Of a stretch of 64,000 bases of DNA, positions 56,696-64,000 are shown piece after piece; positions within the stretch are counted from its first letter, which is position 1, and the number at the start of each line of letters is the position of its first letter. The DNA is from an uncultured Latescibacterota bacterium (GTDB lineage Bacteria > Latescibacterota > UBA2968), in the NCBI GenBank assembly GCA_958295785.1, contig OY282377.1, positions 4,156,896 to 4,220,895 of the forward strand, written 5' to 3'. The notes below the pieces were generated by a model. The model worked only from the letters and a program-made list of their open reading frames with translations, was not told the DNA's origin and did no database searches. The translations under genes and the position numbers were made by a program.

Positions 56696-56833
56696 ATGGG
56701 CAAGGTGATGGGCATTGCATTGGCATTGCCCAAGAAAAAAAGAAATGGCGTTGAACCAATCGGGCAATCCCGTTTGGACAAATTGATCAAACGACGGGAA
56801 AAAAATAACCCCAACCACAGACAGGAGGATATA

Positions 56834-58495
56834 ATGCCTGTTTATCGAGACGACGAAGAGAAACTCGAGCTGCCCCTAGGGTATCGGCTCCAGAAATACG
56901 AACTGATGCACGTGCTAGGCTCTGGGGGATTTGGCATAACGTATTTGGGCAAAGACCACAATTTGAACAGGCCCGTGGCGATCAAAGAATATTTTCCCTT
57001 GAACTCTGCCATGCGGCGTACAAGCGATCTCAGCGTGGTCCCGCAAATTAAATTTCGCGATAAATTTGAGCAGTGGCGGAAACGCTTTTTGGACGAAGCG
57101 CGTACCTTAGCCCGGTTTGACCATCGCCACATCATCAAAGTGTATGATTTTTTTGAAGCGCATAACACGGGGTATATCGTGATGGAATACGCCGAGGGCG
57201 AGCCCCTGTCAGCCTATCTGAAACGCAAAGGGGTGCTGACCGAAAGCGAACTCAAGGAGATTCTATTTCCGTTGCTGGATGGGTTGAAAGTCGTGCATGG
57301 GGCAAAATTCCTTCATCGAGACATCAAGCCGGGCAACATCGTCATTCGCGCCGAGGATGGTTCGCCTGTGTTGATAGACTTTGGCGCGGCGCGTCAGGCC
57401 ATAGGGACCATAAGCGGTTCCCTTTCCGTCATCCTGACGCCGGGCTACGCGCCTGTTGAGCAGTATTCGACCAGCGGGGATCAAGGGCCTTGGACGGATA
57501 TCTATGCGTTGGGTGCGGTATGCTATCGCGCCTTGACAGGTGCTGTGCCCGATGATGCCATAAAAAGGATGATAGGCGATGCTCCGCTGGTTCCCATTGC
57601 CGAGCGATGCGCCGAGGATCAAGCGAGCCGGGGCTTTCTGTCGGCGATAGATCACGCGCTCCAAGTGAATAAGGAGGATCGTCCGCAGACTATCGGTGCG
57701 TGGCGTGCCAAGTTGGTGCCGGATAAGCCGCATCCTCCGCGACCAGGCGAGACATTCAAGGACTGTGCGGAGGGTCCGCAGATGGTGGTGGTGCCGCCGG
57801 GTTGGTTTATGATGGGTTCGCCGTCGAGTGAGGAGGGTCGTTATGCTGCTGAAGGGCCTCAGCATCGTGTTGAGATCGGTTATCGGTTGGCCGTGGGTGT
57901 GTATGCGGTGACGTTTGCCGAGTGGGATGCGTGTGTGGCGTCGGGTGGGTGCGACGGGTATCGTCCAAGTGATGCGGGTTGGGGTCGCGGCCGTCGTCCA
58001 GTGATCAATGTAAGTTGGGACGATGCCCAGGCGTATGTGTCTTGGTTGTCTAATAAGACAGGTCATTCGTATCGTTTGTTGAGCGAATCGGAGTGGGAGT
58101 ATGTTGCGCGTGCGGGGACGGTGACACCTTTTCACTTTGGGGAGACGATCTCGACGTCTCAAGCGAACTACGATGGAAATTACATGTATGGTTCTGGCAG
58201 GAAAGGGGTGTATCGCGAGCAGACCTTGCCTGTGGGTTCATTTCCGCCAAATGCGTTTGGATTGTACGATGTTCATGGGAATGTATGGGAATGGACGCAG
58301 GATTGTTGGAATGGTAGCTATTCAGGCGCGCCTGGTGATGGTTCATCGTGGGAGCGTGGTGCTTGCTCTCTGCGCGTGTTGCGTGGCGGTTCTTGGCTCA
58401 GCGAGCCCAGGATTCTGCGCTCGGCTATCCGCTTCAGGGACACCTCCGTTATCCGGAACGTCAACAATGGTTTTCGAGTTGCCCGGCGCTTTTAA
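56834..58495 (+). CDS. DGR target protein 3: Ser/Thr kinase fused to FGE-sulfatase domain
   Basis: A 553-residue paralogue with an intact kinase (VLGSGGFGITYLG, VAIKEYFPLN, HRDIKPGN, LIDFGAARQ) and a C-terminal FGE domain. From about 57340 to 57890 the DNA is almost identical to target 1 (53280-53830), pointing to recent duplication or gene conversion. The ATG at 56834 has AGGAGG 5-6 nt upstream; the open frame extends 5' through the avd remnant but no start there is supported. The variable repeat covers codons 522-545. Confidence 0.93.
   Translation: MPVYRDDEEKLELPLGYRLQKYELMHVLGSGGFGITYLGKDHNLNRPVAIKEYFPLNSAMRRTSDLSVVPQIKFRDKFEQWRKRFLDEARTLARFDHRHIIKVYDFFEAHNTGYIVMEYAEGEPLSAYLKRKGVLTESELKEILFPLLDGLKVVHGAKFLHRDIKPGNIVIRAEDGSPVLIDFGAARQAIGTISGSLSVILTPGYAPVEQYSTSGDQGPWTDIYALGAVCYRALTGAVPDDAIKRMIGDAPLVPIAERCAEDQASRGFLSAIDHALQVNKEDRPQTIGAWRAKLVPDKPHPPRPGETFKDCAEGPQMVVVPPGWFMMGSPSSEEGRYAAEGPQHRVEIGYRLAVGVYAVTFAEWDACVASGGCDGYRPSDAGWGRGRRPVINVSWDDAQAYVSWLSNKTGHSYRLLSESEWEYVARAGTVTPFHFGETISTSQANYDGNYMYGSGRKGVYREQTLPVGSFPPNAFGLYDVHGNVWEWTQDCWNGSYSGAPGDGSSWERGACSLRVLRGGSWLSEPRILRSAIRFRDTSVIRNVNNGFRVARRF
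58372..58485 (+). repeat. DGR variable repeat VR3
   Basis: 114 bp aligned to the template without gaps. 17 differences, all at template adenines. Nearest target to avd and the reverse transcriptase. Confidence 0.97.
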
Positions 58496-58629
58496 GTCTT
58501 GCCTCTTTACCTCTTTACCTCTTTTGTTTTTGTGGGGGAAAGGGTATGGATTTTGTAGAAAAGTCTTGCGTGGGGTGTTCAATTTTTTTTGGATTTCCGG
58601 ACCTCTCTCTATTGGACGAAATTTGATCT

Positions 58630-59028
58630 ATGAATACGCAACCCAACCCAAGTCAAGGCTCATCTGTGGCGCGTCAGACCGGCCCTGCCCTTGAAGCGCA
58701 CTATCAGTTTCTCTTGTGGCTGATTCCCACGCTGGAGCGATTCCCGCGTAGCCAAAAGTTCTTGTTGGGCGACCGCATTCAAAGCACGGCCCTCAACGTG
58801 TTGGAATCGCTCATTGATGCCACCTATACCCGGCAGCGCAGCCAGCATCTGGCTCAAGCCAATTTGGGCCTTGAAAAATTGCGCTTTCTCTTGCGCCTCG
58901 CATGGGAGTTGCACCATCTAAACCGCCGCCGCTACGAATACGCCGTCCGCATGGTCAATGAGGTGGGACAGCGTGTGGGCGCGTGGAGAAAGGCACATCA
59001 TGCCCACGAAAGCACGCGATCTGTTTGA
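58630..59028 (+). CDS. avd: DGR accessory variability determinant (Avd)
   Basis: A 132-residue, strongly basic, all-helical protein of the Avd/four-helix-bundle (S23-like) family, with core GDRIQSTALNVLESLIDATY and GLEKLRFLLRLAWELHHL. Avd forms a pentameric barrel that binds the reverse transcriptase and template RNA and is needed for mutagenic cDNA synthesis. Its 3' end overlaps the reverse transcriptase gene by 29 nt. The ribosome-binding site is weak, and translation may depend on the upstream gene. Confidence 0.9.
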   Translation: MNTQPNPSQGSSVARQTGPALEAHYQFLLWLIPTLERFPRSQKFLLGDRIQSTALNVLESLIDATYTRQRSQHLAQANLGLEKLRFLLRLAWELHHLNRRRYEYAVRMVNEVGQRVGAWRKAHHAHESTRSV

Positions 59029-60085
59029 CGACATGGCCTCGTTTTCCGCTTTGCTAACGGCCAGCCAATGCGCCGCCAAAGGCAAGAGAGCCAAACCGGG
59101 TGTGGCGGCATTTCTCGCCAATTTAGAAAAAGAGATCTTGCGCTTGGAATGGGAACTCACCACGGGTCACTACCGACCTGGTCGCTACACCGAGATCGAA
59201 ATTTTCGACCCCAAGCATCGCATTGTCTCGGCTGCGCCCTTCCGCGACCGGGTGGTGCATCACGCTTTTTGCGCGGTGTGCAACCCAATTTTTGAGCGCG
59301 GCTTTATTTACGATAGCTACGCCAACCGCAAAGGCAAAGGGACGCACCGGGCAATCGCCCGCTACGAGACATTCCGCGACCACTTCCGCTATGTTCTTCG
59401 CTGCGACCTCTATCGCTATTTTCCCGCCATTGACCACGAAATTCTCAAGCGCGACCTGCGGCGGCGCATTGCTTGTGCGCGGACATTGGCCTTGGGGGAT
59501 CAGATCATCGATGCCTCCAATCCCCAAGAGCCGGTCAACCGCTACTATCCGGGCGACGATCTGTTTACACCCTATACGCGGCGGCGCGGCCTACCCATTG
59601 GCAATCTCACCAGCCAGTTTTTTGCCAATGTGTATCTGGATGGCCTGGATCACTTTTGCAAAGAAGTGTTGCGGGCCAAGGGCTATGTGCGTTATGTTGA
59701 CGACTTTGCGCTGTTCCACGACGACCCCAAACAACTCGGTGCATGGCGCGAGCGTATCGCTCGTTTTTTGGAAGGCCGCCGGTTGTGCCTGCATCAGGAA
59801 AAGACCGAGATTATCGAAACAGAAGCACCGACCACCTTTTTGGGCTTTGTGCTCTTGCCCGGCGGGTATCGGCGGTTGCCCGAAGCCAATGTGCGTCGCT
59901 TCCGCAACCGGCTACGGAGTATGCGCGACCGCTGGCACCAGGGCCATATCACACACGAGGAAGTGGTCGCTCGGGTATGCGCGTGGATCGCGCATGCCAA
60001 TCATGCCCATACATGGCGGTTGCGCCATGCGATCTTTCGAGGTGGGTGGTTCGATCCGCTTTGGAAGCCTGACCGTCCCCCCTAA
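59000..60085 (+). CDS. DGR reverse transcriptase
   Basis: A 361-residue reverse transcriptase. The DGR hallmark in motif 4 is GLPIGNLTSQ (197-206), and the catalytic motif is YVDD (232-235). The N-terminal region has APFRDRVVHHAFC and DSYANRKGKGTHRAI, as in group II and DGR enzymes. It copies the template RNA with errors at adenines. The ATG at 59000 follows AAAGG by 6 nt, and the gene overlaps avd. Its TAA is directly followed by the template repeat. Confidence 0.96.
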   Translation: MPTKARDLFDDMASFSALLTASQCAAKGKRAKPGVAAFLANLEKEILRLEWELTTGHYRPGRYTEIEIFDPKHRIVSAAPFRDRVVHHAFCAVCNPIFERGFIYDSYANRKGKGTHRAIARYETFRDHFRYVLRCDLYRYFPAIDHEILKRDLRRRIACARTLALGDQIIDASNPQEPVNRYYPGDDLFTPYTRRRGLPIGNLTSQFFANVYLDGLDHFCKEVLRAKGYVRYVDDFALFHDDPKQLGAWRERIARFLEGRRLCLHQEKTEIIETEAPTTFLGFVLLPGGYRRLPEANVRRFRNRLRSMRDRWHQGHITHEEVVARVCAWIAHANHAHTWRLRHAIFRGGWFDPLWKPDRPP

Positions 60086-60199
60086 GCGCGTGTTGCGTGG
60101 CGGTTCTTGGAACAACAAACCCAGGAATCTGCGCTCGGCAAACCGCAACAGGAACACCACCGAAAACCGGAACAACAACAATGGTTTTCGAGTTGCCCG
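60086..60199 (+). repeat. DGR template repeat (TR)
   Basis: 114 bp, beginning at the base after the reverse transcriptase stop. Of the 24 codon positions in the variable core, eleven read AAC or AAT, so adenine substitution can reach many residues but not a stop codon there. The core has 32 adenines. All three variable repeats align over the full length without gaps. Confidence 0.97.
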
Positions 60200-60219
60200 C
60201 ACGCTCGTCGGCCAGAACT

Positions 60220-60239
60220 GGCAACACGACAGTGTTGCC
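60220..60239 (+). other. Stem-loop just downstream of the template repeat
   Basis: A perfect 8-bp stem GGCAACAC/GTGTTGCC closes a GACA tetraloop (GRNA type). It may be part of the structured DGR RNA. The rest of the gap to 60462 shows no gene. Confidence 0.75.
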
Positions 60240-60462
60240 GGGTGTGCAACGGAGCGTCCAGGGGCGGTCATGATGAGGTCCCGGCGGTGTCCCTTTTGCC
60301 CTGCATATATGGGGAAGGGACATCGCTACAACTAGGTGGCGGTGGTCAATGCTCTTGAGACAGCCGAGGTCTTGCGCCCTTAAAAAAATAAAGGGATTCT
60401 CGAAGACCCCCCTCCCATGCGAAGGGCTATGCGTTTCATAGGATCAAACAGAGGAGATTGTC

Positions 60463-62004
60463 ATGCGTATTTTTGATGTGCGGATGTATTTCGTGGTATT
60501 GCTTTTCACAAGCCCCGTCTCGGCGCAGATCGATGTTGCGGTCGTATCCGAAAGCATTGTGCGGGTGCGGGCGTATCAGAATAATAAGCTGGTGGCGGAA
60601 GGGAGCGGCTTTGTCCTCAATGACGGAGGGCATGTGCTGACGAACGCCCATCTCTTAGCGGATGCAAAGCGATTAACCGTCCTGTCCCTAAAGACCGGCG
60701 CCGAGATCGTGTCACAGCAGGTCTTTGCCAAGCAGGACATGAACTTGGCCTTGTTGCGCGTGCAAGGGTTGGGGGTACCTGCGCTGTCCTTGTCCGAGCA
60801 AGGGGCTGCTGTGGGCAGAGTCGTGCAGACTTTGAAGTTTGGCATGGGAGACAGTGTTCAGGTTTCTCATGGAACGATTGGCACGTACTACGATAGGCCG
60901 GGTAGGCGAGCGGATGATCCCGTGGTACACATGCTCCAGCACAATGCCATTGTGATGTCCAAAGCCTTTGGGATGCCCGTGTTCAATGAATGTGGGGATG
61001 TGATCGCCATCAACACGCCAGATCCAAGCGGACGCTGGCCGTTTCGGAAAAATGCGGAGCCACAGGGGACGGTCTTTGCCCTACGCAGCGGCGATATCAT
61101 CACCGCGCTTAAAGACCGAGAAATCGCCCACAACGTGGTTGAAGAAGCGTGCTTGAGTGCGATTGAACGCGCAGAGCAAGAGAGCGAAGCCGCAAAAGCG
61201 CGGGCGGACAGCATCCAAGCCAAGGCCGACAGCATCCAAGTCGCAAAAGCGCGGGCAGATTCCATCCATCGTGCGCGGGCGGACAGCATCCAAGCCGCAA
61301 AAGCGCGGGTAGCAGAAGAACACGCCGCTCGGGTGGCAGCAGAACGGGCCAAAGCGCGGGCGGATTCCGCCAATCGTGCGAAGTTGGACAGCATCAAAGC
61401 AGCGGCCCAAGCGGATTCTCAGAAGGCGGCGGCAGCGGCGGACAGTGCCAAAAGAGCGAGAGAACGGGTACAGGCAAAAGCCGATAGCCTCAAGGCGGCC
61501 GAAGCGAGGACCGCGCAACGGCTACAATGGAGCGTTATTGCCGGGGCGGTCATTGTGCTTCTCGCGTTTATCGGTTGGTTTGTTTCCTCGCGGAGAAAAA
61601 AGGCACAATTGAGCGAGGCAGAACAAAAGGCAGCAGCAGCGCGTCGTGCCGCAGCGAATGCACCGCAACCCGCGCCTTTTAGCTGTGTGTTGGAAGGACA
61701 AGACCACACGGGCAGGCCATTCGCGTTGCGTATATCGGCCTTGGCCTTGGGCGAGGGGGCCGGTGTGGTGCTTGGACGGAGCACGACCAAAGTCGATTTT
61801 ATGATCGACCACGAAGCTGTTTCCCGCGAACACATCAGGCTGACCGTGACGGGTGGCGATCTCTATGCCGAGGATTTGAATACCCTGAATGGCACGCGGA
61901 TCAATGGCCGCAAGCTCAATCCGCGTGAACAGGCGTTGTTGCAAAACAATGATCAACTTAAGTTGGGGCCAGTTGTTTTTCAAGTGCGTTTGGTGGAGAA
62001 ATAA
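60463..62004 (+). CDS. Inactive trypsin-like protease / coiled coil / TM / FHA protein
   Basis: A 513-residue exported, membrane-anchored protein. A signal peptide is followed by an S1-like domain (about 25-225) with H63 (TNAHLL) and D92 (KQDMNLALL), but the GNSGGP motif reads KAFGMP with Phe169 at the Ser position, so it is probably a pseudo-protease. A long Ala-rich coiled coil of KARADSIQ-type repeats (about 235-350) leads to a transmembrane helix (VIAGAVIVLLAFIGWF) and a C-terminal FHA domain (GRSTTKVDF, then SREHIRL and LNGTRING). GAGGAG precedes the ATG. It lies 4 bp from the next gene. Confidence 0.87.
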   Translation: MRIFDVRMYFVVLLFTSPVSAQIDVAVVSESIVRVRAYQNNKLVAEGSGFVLNDGGHVLTNAHLLADAKRLTVLSLKTGAEIVSQQVFAKQDMNLALLRVQGLGVPALSLSEQGAAVGRVVQTLKFGMGDSVQVSHGTIGTYYDRPGRRADDPVVHMLQHNAIVMSKAFGMPVFNECGDVIAINTPDPSGRWPFRKNAEPQGTVFALRSGDIITALKDREIAHNVVEEACLSAIERAEQESEAAKARADSIQAKADSIQVAKARADSIHRARADSIQAAKARVAEEHAARVAAERAKARADSANRAKLDSIKAAAQADSQKAAAAADSAKRARERVQAKADSLKAAEARTAQRLQWSVIAGAVIVLLAFIGWFVSSRRKKAQLSEAEQKAAAARRAAANAPQPAPFSCVLEGQDHTGRPFALRISALALGEGAGVVLGRSTTKVDFMIDHEAVSREHIRLTVTGGDLYAEDLNTLNGTRINGRKLNPREQALLQNNDQLKLGPVVFQVRLVEK

Positions 62005-62007
62005 AAA

Positions 62008-63558
62008 ATGCAAAACAAACTCAAACACGGGCGTTTCATCCTTTTCATTTTCATCGCGCTCTTGCAGGGCCGCGATGCCATCGCCAAGCCGGATTTTGCC
62101 GTGATCGAGCAAAGCGTTGTGCGTATTATCACGCATAAGCGCCTGGGGGTTCATACTAAAGGCACGGGATTTGTGCTCAATAACCGCGGTTATATTGCGA
62201 CAAATGACCACGTTATTGAGGGTGGTCATCGGATCACAATCAGGCCGACAAATTCTACTACGGAGTATGATGCCGAAGTGATCTACGAGGACTTCCAACT
62301 CGATCTGGCAATCGTCCGCGTCCCGAATATAGACCTTCCGCCGATCTTGTTGTCGCTCGCGCCAATGGACAAAGGGGATGCGGTGTGGAGTGTAGGTTAT
62401 CCCGGTATTGCCGACAAGGGAAGACTCGCCGGTGACCCGACAACGCGAGGAGGCAAGTATGCTCGAGAAGATAGAGTTCCCTGGGGATTGGATGGTAGAA
62501 AGCAACCATTAAGAATGATTTACCACTCTGCAGAAATCAACCGCGGCAACAGCGGCGGGCCTTTGTTGGATGATTGCGGCAGGGTGATCGGGGTGAATAC
62601 TCAGTCATTCGAGGGAGGAGTCGAAAATCAGGGTCTATTCTTTGCTTCTCACATTGAGGAATTGGCAAAGCTCTTGCAAACGCGCAATATCGCCTTCCAA
62701 TCAGAGACCCGCGTGTGTTTGCCGGCTGGTGGTGGTGGAAGTTCTGAGGCTCTGGAACAGGCGCAGCGGAAACTCGAAGAAGCACAGCGCAAAGCCGAGG
62801 AGAATGCCACGAAGCTGGAAGAGGCGCGGCGAGCATTCGAAAGAATCCAACGCGATGGCGGGAATACCGGGGTACTGGAACAGGCGCGGCGGGAACTCGA
62901 AGAAGCGCAGCGCAAAGCCGAGGGGATGGAATCCAAAGTCAACGATCTGAAAGAGGTGATTCAAAAACTCGAATACGACCTACGCGAATCCGAAGATGCA
63001 CGCGAGCAATTATGGGGCATCGTATTGGGTGTCCTGACATTGATCGCCTTGGCATTGGCGATTAGAAAACCCAGGCAACAGATCGTTCACGCCTTAGAAC
63101 AGGTGAGCAAGTGGATCAACCTGCCGGGCAGAGATAGCGTGGTTCCAGAACCAATCCCAGAACCAATCCCAGAACCAATCCCAGAACCAATCCCAGAACC
63201 AATCCCAGAACCAATCCCAGAACCACTTCCAAAGCGCGGTCTGGTGCTGTCCGGGTTTGACGGCCGCGGCAATCGAGTTCGCATTGCATTATCGCCCGAG
63301 AAATTCGCGGGACAACGCTTGGGGATTTCATTGGGTCGGCATGCCGATTTGGTGGATGAAGTCGTCCCTGATGAAAAGGTATCCCGGCGGCATTTGCGTA
63401 TTGCGTTTCGGGATAATCGTTTTTATGTTGAAGATTTGAACTCCAGCAATGGCACATTTTTGAACGATCACCTCTTGTCGCCATTTGACCCCCAGCGATT
63501 GGACGACGGCACCACAGTCAAGCTGGGCAGTCTGACGCTCACGATCTCAGAACTTTAG
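62008..63558 (+). CDS. Active trypsin-like protease / coiled coil / TM / FHA protein
   Basis: A 516-residue paralogue of the preceding protein with an intact triad: H68 (ATNDHVI), D99 (FQLDLAIV) and S182 (RGNSGGPL). A charged coiled coil (about 245-335), a TM helix (WGIVLGVLTLIALALA), a rigid (EPIP)n linker and a C-terminal FHA domain (GISLGRHADL, then SRRHLRIAF and LNSSNGTFLND) follow. The protease domain would be periplasmic and the FHA domain cytoplasmic, where it could bind phosphothreonine made by the upstream kinases. It starts 3 bp after the previous stop. Confidence 0.9.
   Translation: MQNKLKHGRFILFIFIALLQGRDAIAKPDFAVIEQSVVRIITHKRLGVHTKGTGFVLNNRGYIATNDHVIEGGHRITIRPTNSTTEYDAEVIYEDFQLDLAIVRVPNIDLPPILLSLAPMDKGDAVWSVGYPGIADKGRLAGDPTTRGGKYAREDRVPWGLDGRKQPLRMIYHSAEINRGNSGGPLLDDCGRVIGVNTQSFEGGVENQGLFFASHIEELAKLLQTRNIAFQSETRVCLPAGGGGSSEALEQAQRKLEEAQRKAEENATKLEEARRAFERIQRDGGNTGVLEQARRELEEAQRKAEGMESKVNDLKEVIQKLEYDLRESEDAREQLWGIVLGVLTLIALALAIRKPRQQIVHALEQVSKWINLPGRDSVVPEPIPEPIPEPIPEPIPEPIPEPIPEPLPKRGLVLSGFDGRGNRVRIALSPEKFAGQRLGISLGRHADLVDEVVPDEKVSRRHLRIAFRDNRFYVEDLNSSNGTFLNDHLLSPFDPQRLDDGTTVKLGSLTLTISEL
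63145..63230 (+). repeat. 12-bp tandem repeat encoding (EPIP)n
   Basis: About seven copies of a CCAGAACCAATC-type unit inside the protease/FHA gene. Six read EPIP and the last EPLP, between the TM helix and the FHA domain. Confidence 0.95.
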
Positions 63559-63592
63559 CGCAACCTACCCCCTAACCCGTTGTTCGCCTCGC

Positions 63593-63623
63593 TCCTTGTA
63601 GGCTACGCCCGTGCCTACAAGGA
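63593..63623 (+). terminator. Hairpin after the protease/FHA gene
   Basis: A perfect 10-bp stem TCCTTGTAGG/CCTACAAGGA with an 11-nt loop. There is no T run after it, so termination is only possible. The 215-bp gap to the FHA gene has no other clear feature. Confidence 0.4.
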
Positions 63624-63773
63624 AGGGGGAATCAGCTTTCAGCACAAAAACGCTGACAAGACAAGGTAAAAAAATTCTGGTGGCAACCATCACCGTGGAC
63701 ACCGAAGGCAATATGCGCGTTTCACGGAGGTGAGGGCCAGGGGTTGCTTCATTAAACCAACGGGAGGCGACTT

Positions 63774-64000
63774 ATGGCGAACAATGAGATTTACCGAATC
63801 GGTCGCGTATCGGATATGGATATTCAAATCTCCGATACGTCTGTTTCCCGCGTGCATGCAGAGTTGATCGTGACCCACCAGGGCGCGTATCACCTCACCG
63901 ATTGCAACAGCACAAATGGCAGTCGTGTTGCGCGGGATGGCGCGTGGGTCAAAATCAGGCAGGAATTTGTAAGCGCGACAGAGAGCTTGTCGCTCGGTGA
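63774..64000 (+). CDS. FHA-domain protein (cut by window end)
   Basis: 75 codons are visible, open to the right edge. IGRVSDMDIQISDTSVSR, then VHAEL and LTDCNSTNGSRV are the full FHA core (GR, S-x-x-H and NG motifs). The ATG has GGGAGG about 6 nt upstream. The short distance between start and FHA core shows this is an N-terminal FHA. It continues the FHA theme of the cluster, which therefore extends beyond the window. Confidence 0.88.
   Translation, partial: MANNEIYRIGRVSDMDIQISDTSVSRVHAELIVTHQGAYHLTDCNSTNGSRVARDGAWVKIRQEFVSATESLSLG

Noticed and set aside
56534-56833. 100-codon N-terminal extension of target protein 3
   Set aside because: It translates the VR-downstream spacer and the avd remnant and lacks a ribosome-binding site; the ATG at 56834 has AGGAGG and aligns with its paralogues.
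52793-58495. FGE domains as active formylglycine-generating enzymes for the sulfatase
   Set aside because: The only sulfatase in the window is a relic lacking its CxPSR site, and the FGE domains carry DGR variable repeats, which points to ligand binding.
63145-63230. Short tandem repeats considered as a CRISPR array
   Set aside because: There are no spacers and a perfect 12-bp period; it encodes the EPIP linker of the protease/FHA protein.
1-64000. tRNA or rRNA genes
   Set aside because: No cloverleaf-like or rRNA-like stretch was noticed by eye; a dedicated scan such as tRNAscan-SE or an rRNA covariance search would settle it.

Overview
The window reads like a chromosome segment of an uncultured Gram-negative bacterium of the FCB group or a neighbouring candidate phylum; a Latescibacterota- or Poribacteria-like genome is my best guess, with low confidence on the phylum. 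The reasons are a PorV/PorQ-like outer-membrane protein, a GWxTD protein, a TolB/barrel metallopeptidase, MacB-like FtsX permeases, phytanoyl-CoA dioxygenase and Gfo/Idh/MocA enzymes, GH95, sulfatase and beta-helix enzymes, and several families of dispersed repeats. No rRNA, tRNA or CRISPR array was seen.

Region 1 (1-25.5 kb) mixes glycan and small-molecule catabolism with small defence or mobile cassettes. It holds a broken DUF433/DUF5615 toxin-antitoxin pair, a GH43-like propeller, a sulfatase relic, an FtsX permease, a Tat-exported beta-helix protein, a RloA/RloB cassette between 36-bp direct repeats, a tandem PhyH enzyme, a Gfo/Idh/MocA dehydrogenase, an amber-interrupted Rpn nuclease gene between two 115-bp MITE-like repeats, a two-gene AAA ATPase plus putative PD-(D/E)XK nuclease unit, signal peptidase I, a fusion of metallophosphatase, tetraheme cytochrome and thioredoxin domains, a GH95 fucosidase and an EF-hand esterase.

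Region 2 (25.7-50.9 kb) is mostly envelope and housekeeping. It has a peptidase/TolB/barrel protein, a Uma2 protein, TPR and GWxTD proteins, a compact minus-strand operon (L,D-transpeptidase, a degenerate paralogue, PorV-like protein, Era, YbhN-like membrane protein), two lipoproteins, a giant M28-like/FtsX fusion, an OPT-like transporter, a Spy-like protein, a metallophosphoesterase, a YyaL/DUF255 protein and a short thioredoxin-reductase-like protein. A 473-bp element with terminal inverted repeats sits between two copies of one terminator.

Region 3 (51.0 kb to the end) is the standout: a complete diversity-generating retroelement (DGR). Three tandem genes encode Ser/Thr kinases fused to a C-terminal FGE-sulfatase (C-type-lectin-like) domain. 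Each ends in a 114-bp variable repeat. They are followed by avd, a DGR reverse transcriptase and a 114-bp template repeat that starts right after the reverse transcriptase stop codon. Against the template the three variable repeats differ at 17, 18+1 and 17 positions, and all but one of these 53 differences fall on template adenines. Downstream are two membrane-anchored trypsin-like protease/FHA proteins (one lacking the catalytic Ser) and an FHA protein cut by the window end; upstream is an AAA ATPase/PD-(D/E)XK protein. I infer a signalling or conflict system in which hypervariable FGE domains sense ligands, the kinases phosphorylate, and the FHA proteins read the phosphothreonine mark and may act by proteolysis. 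Remnants of avd after the first and second kinase genes show that the array grew by duplication of a target-plus-avd unit.
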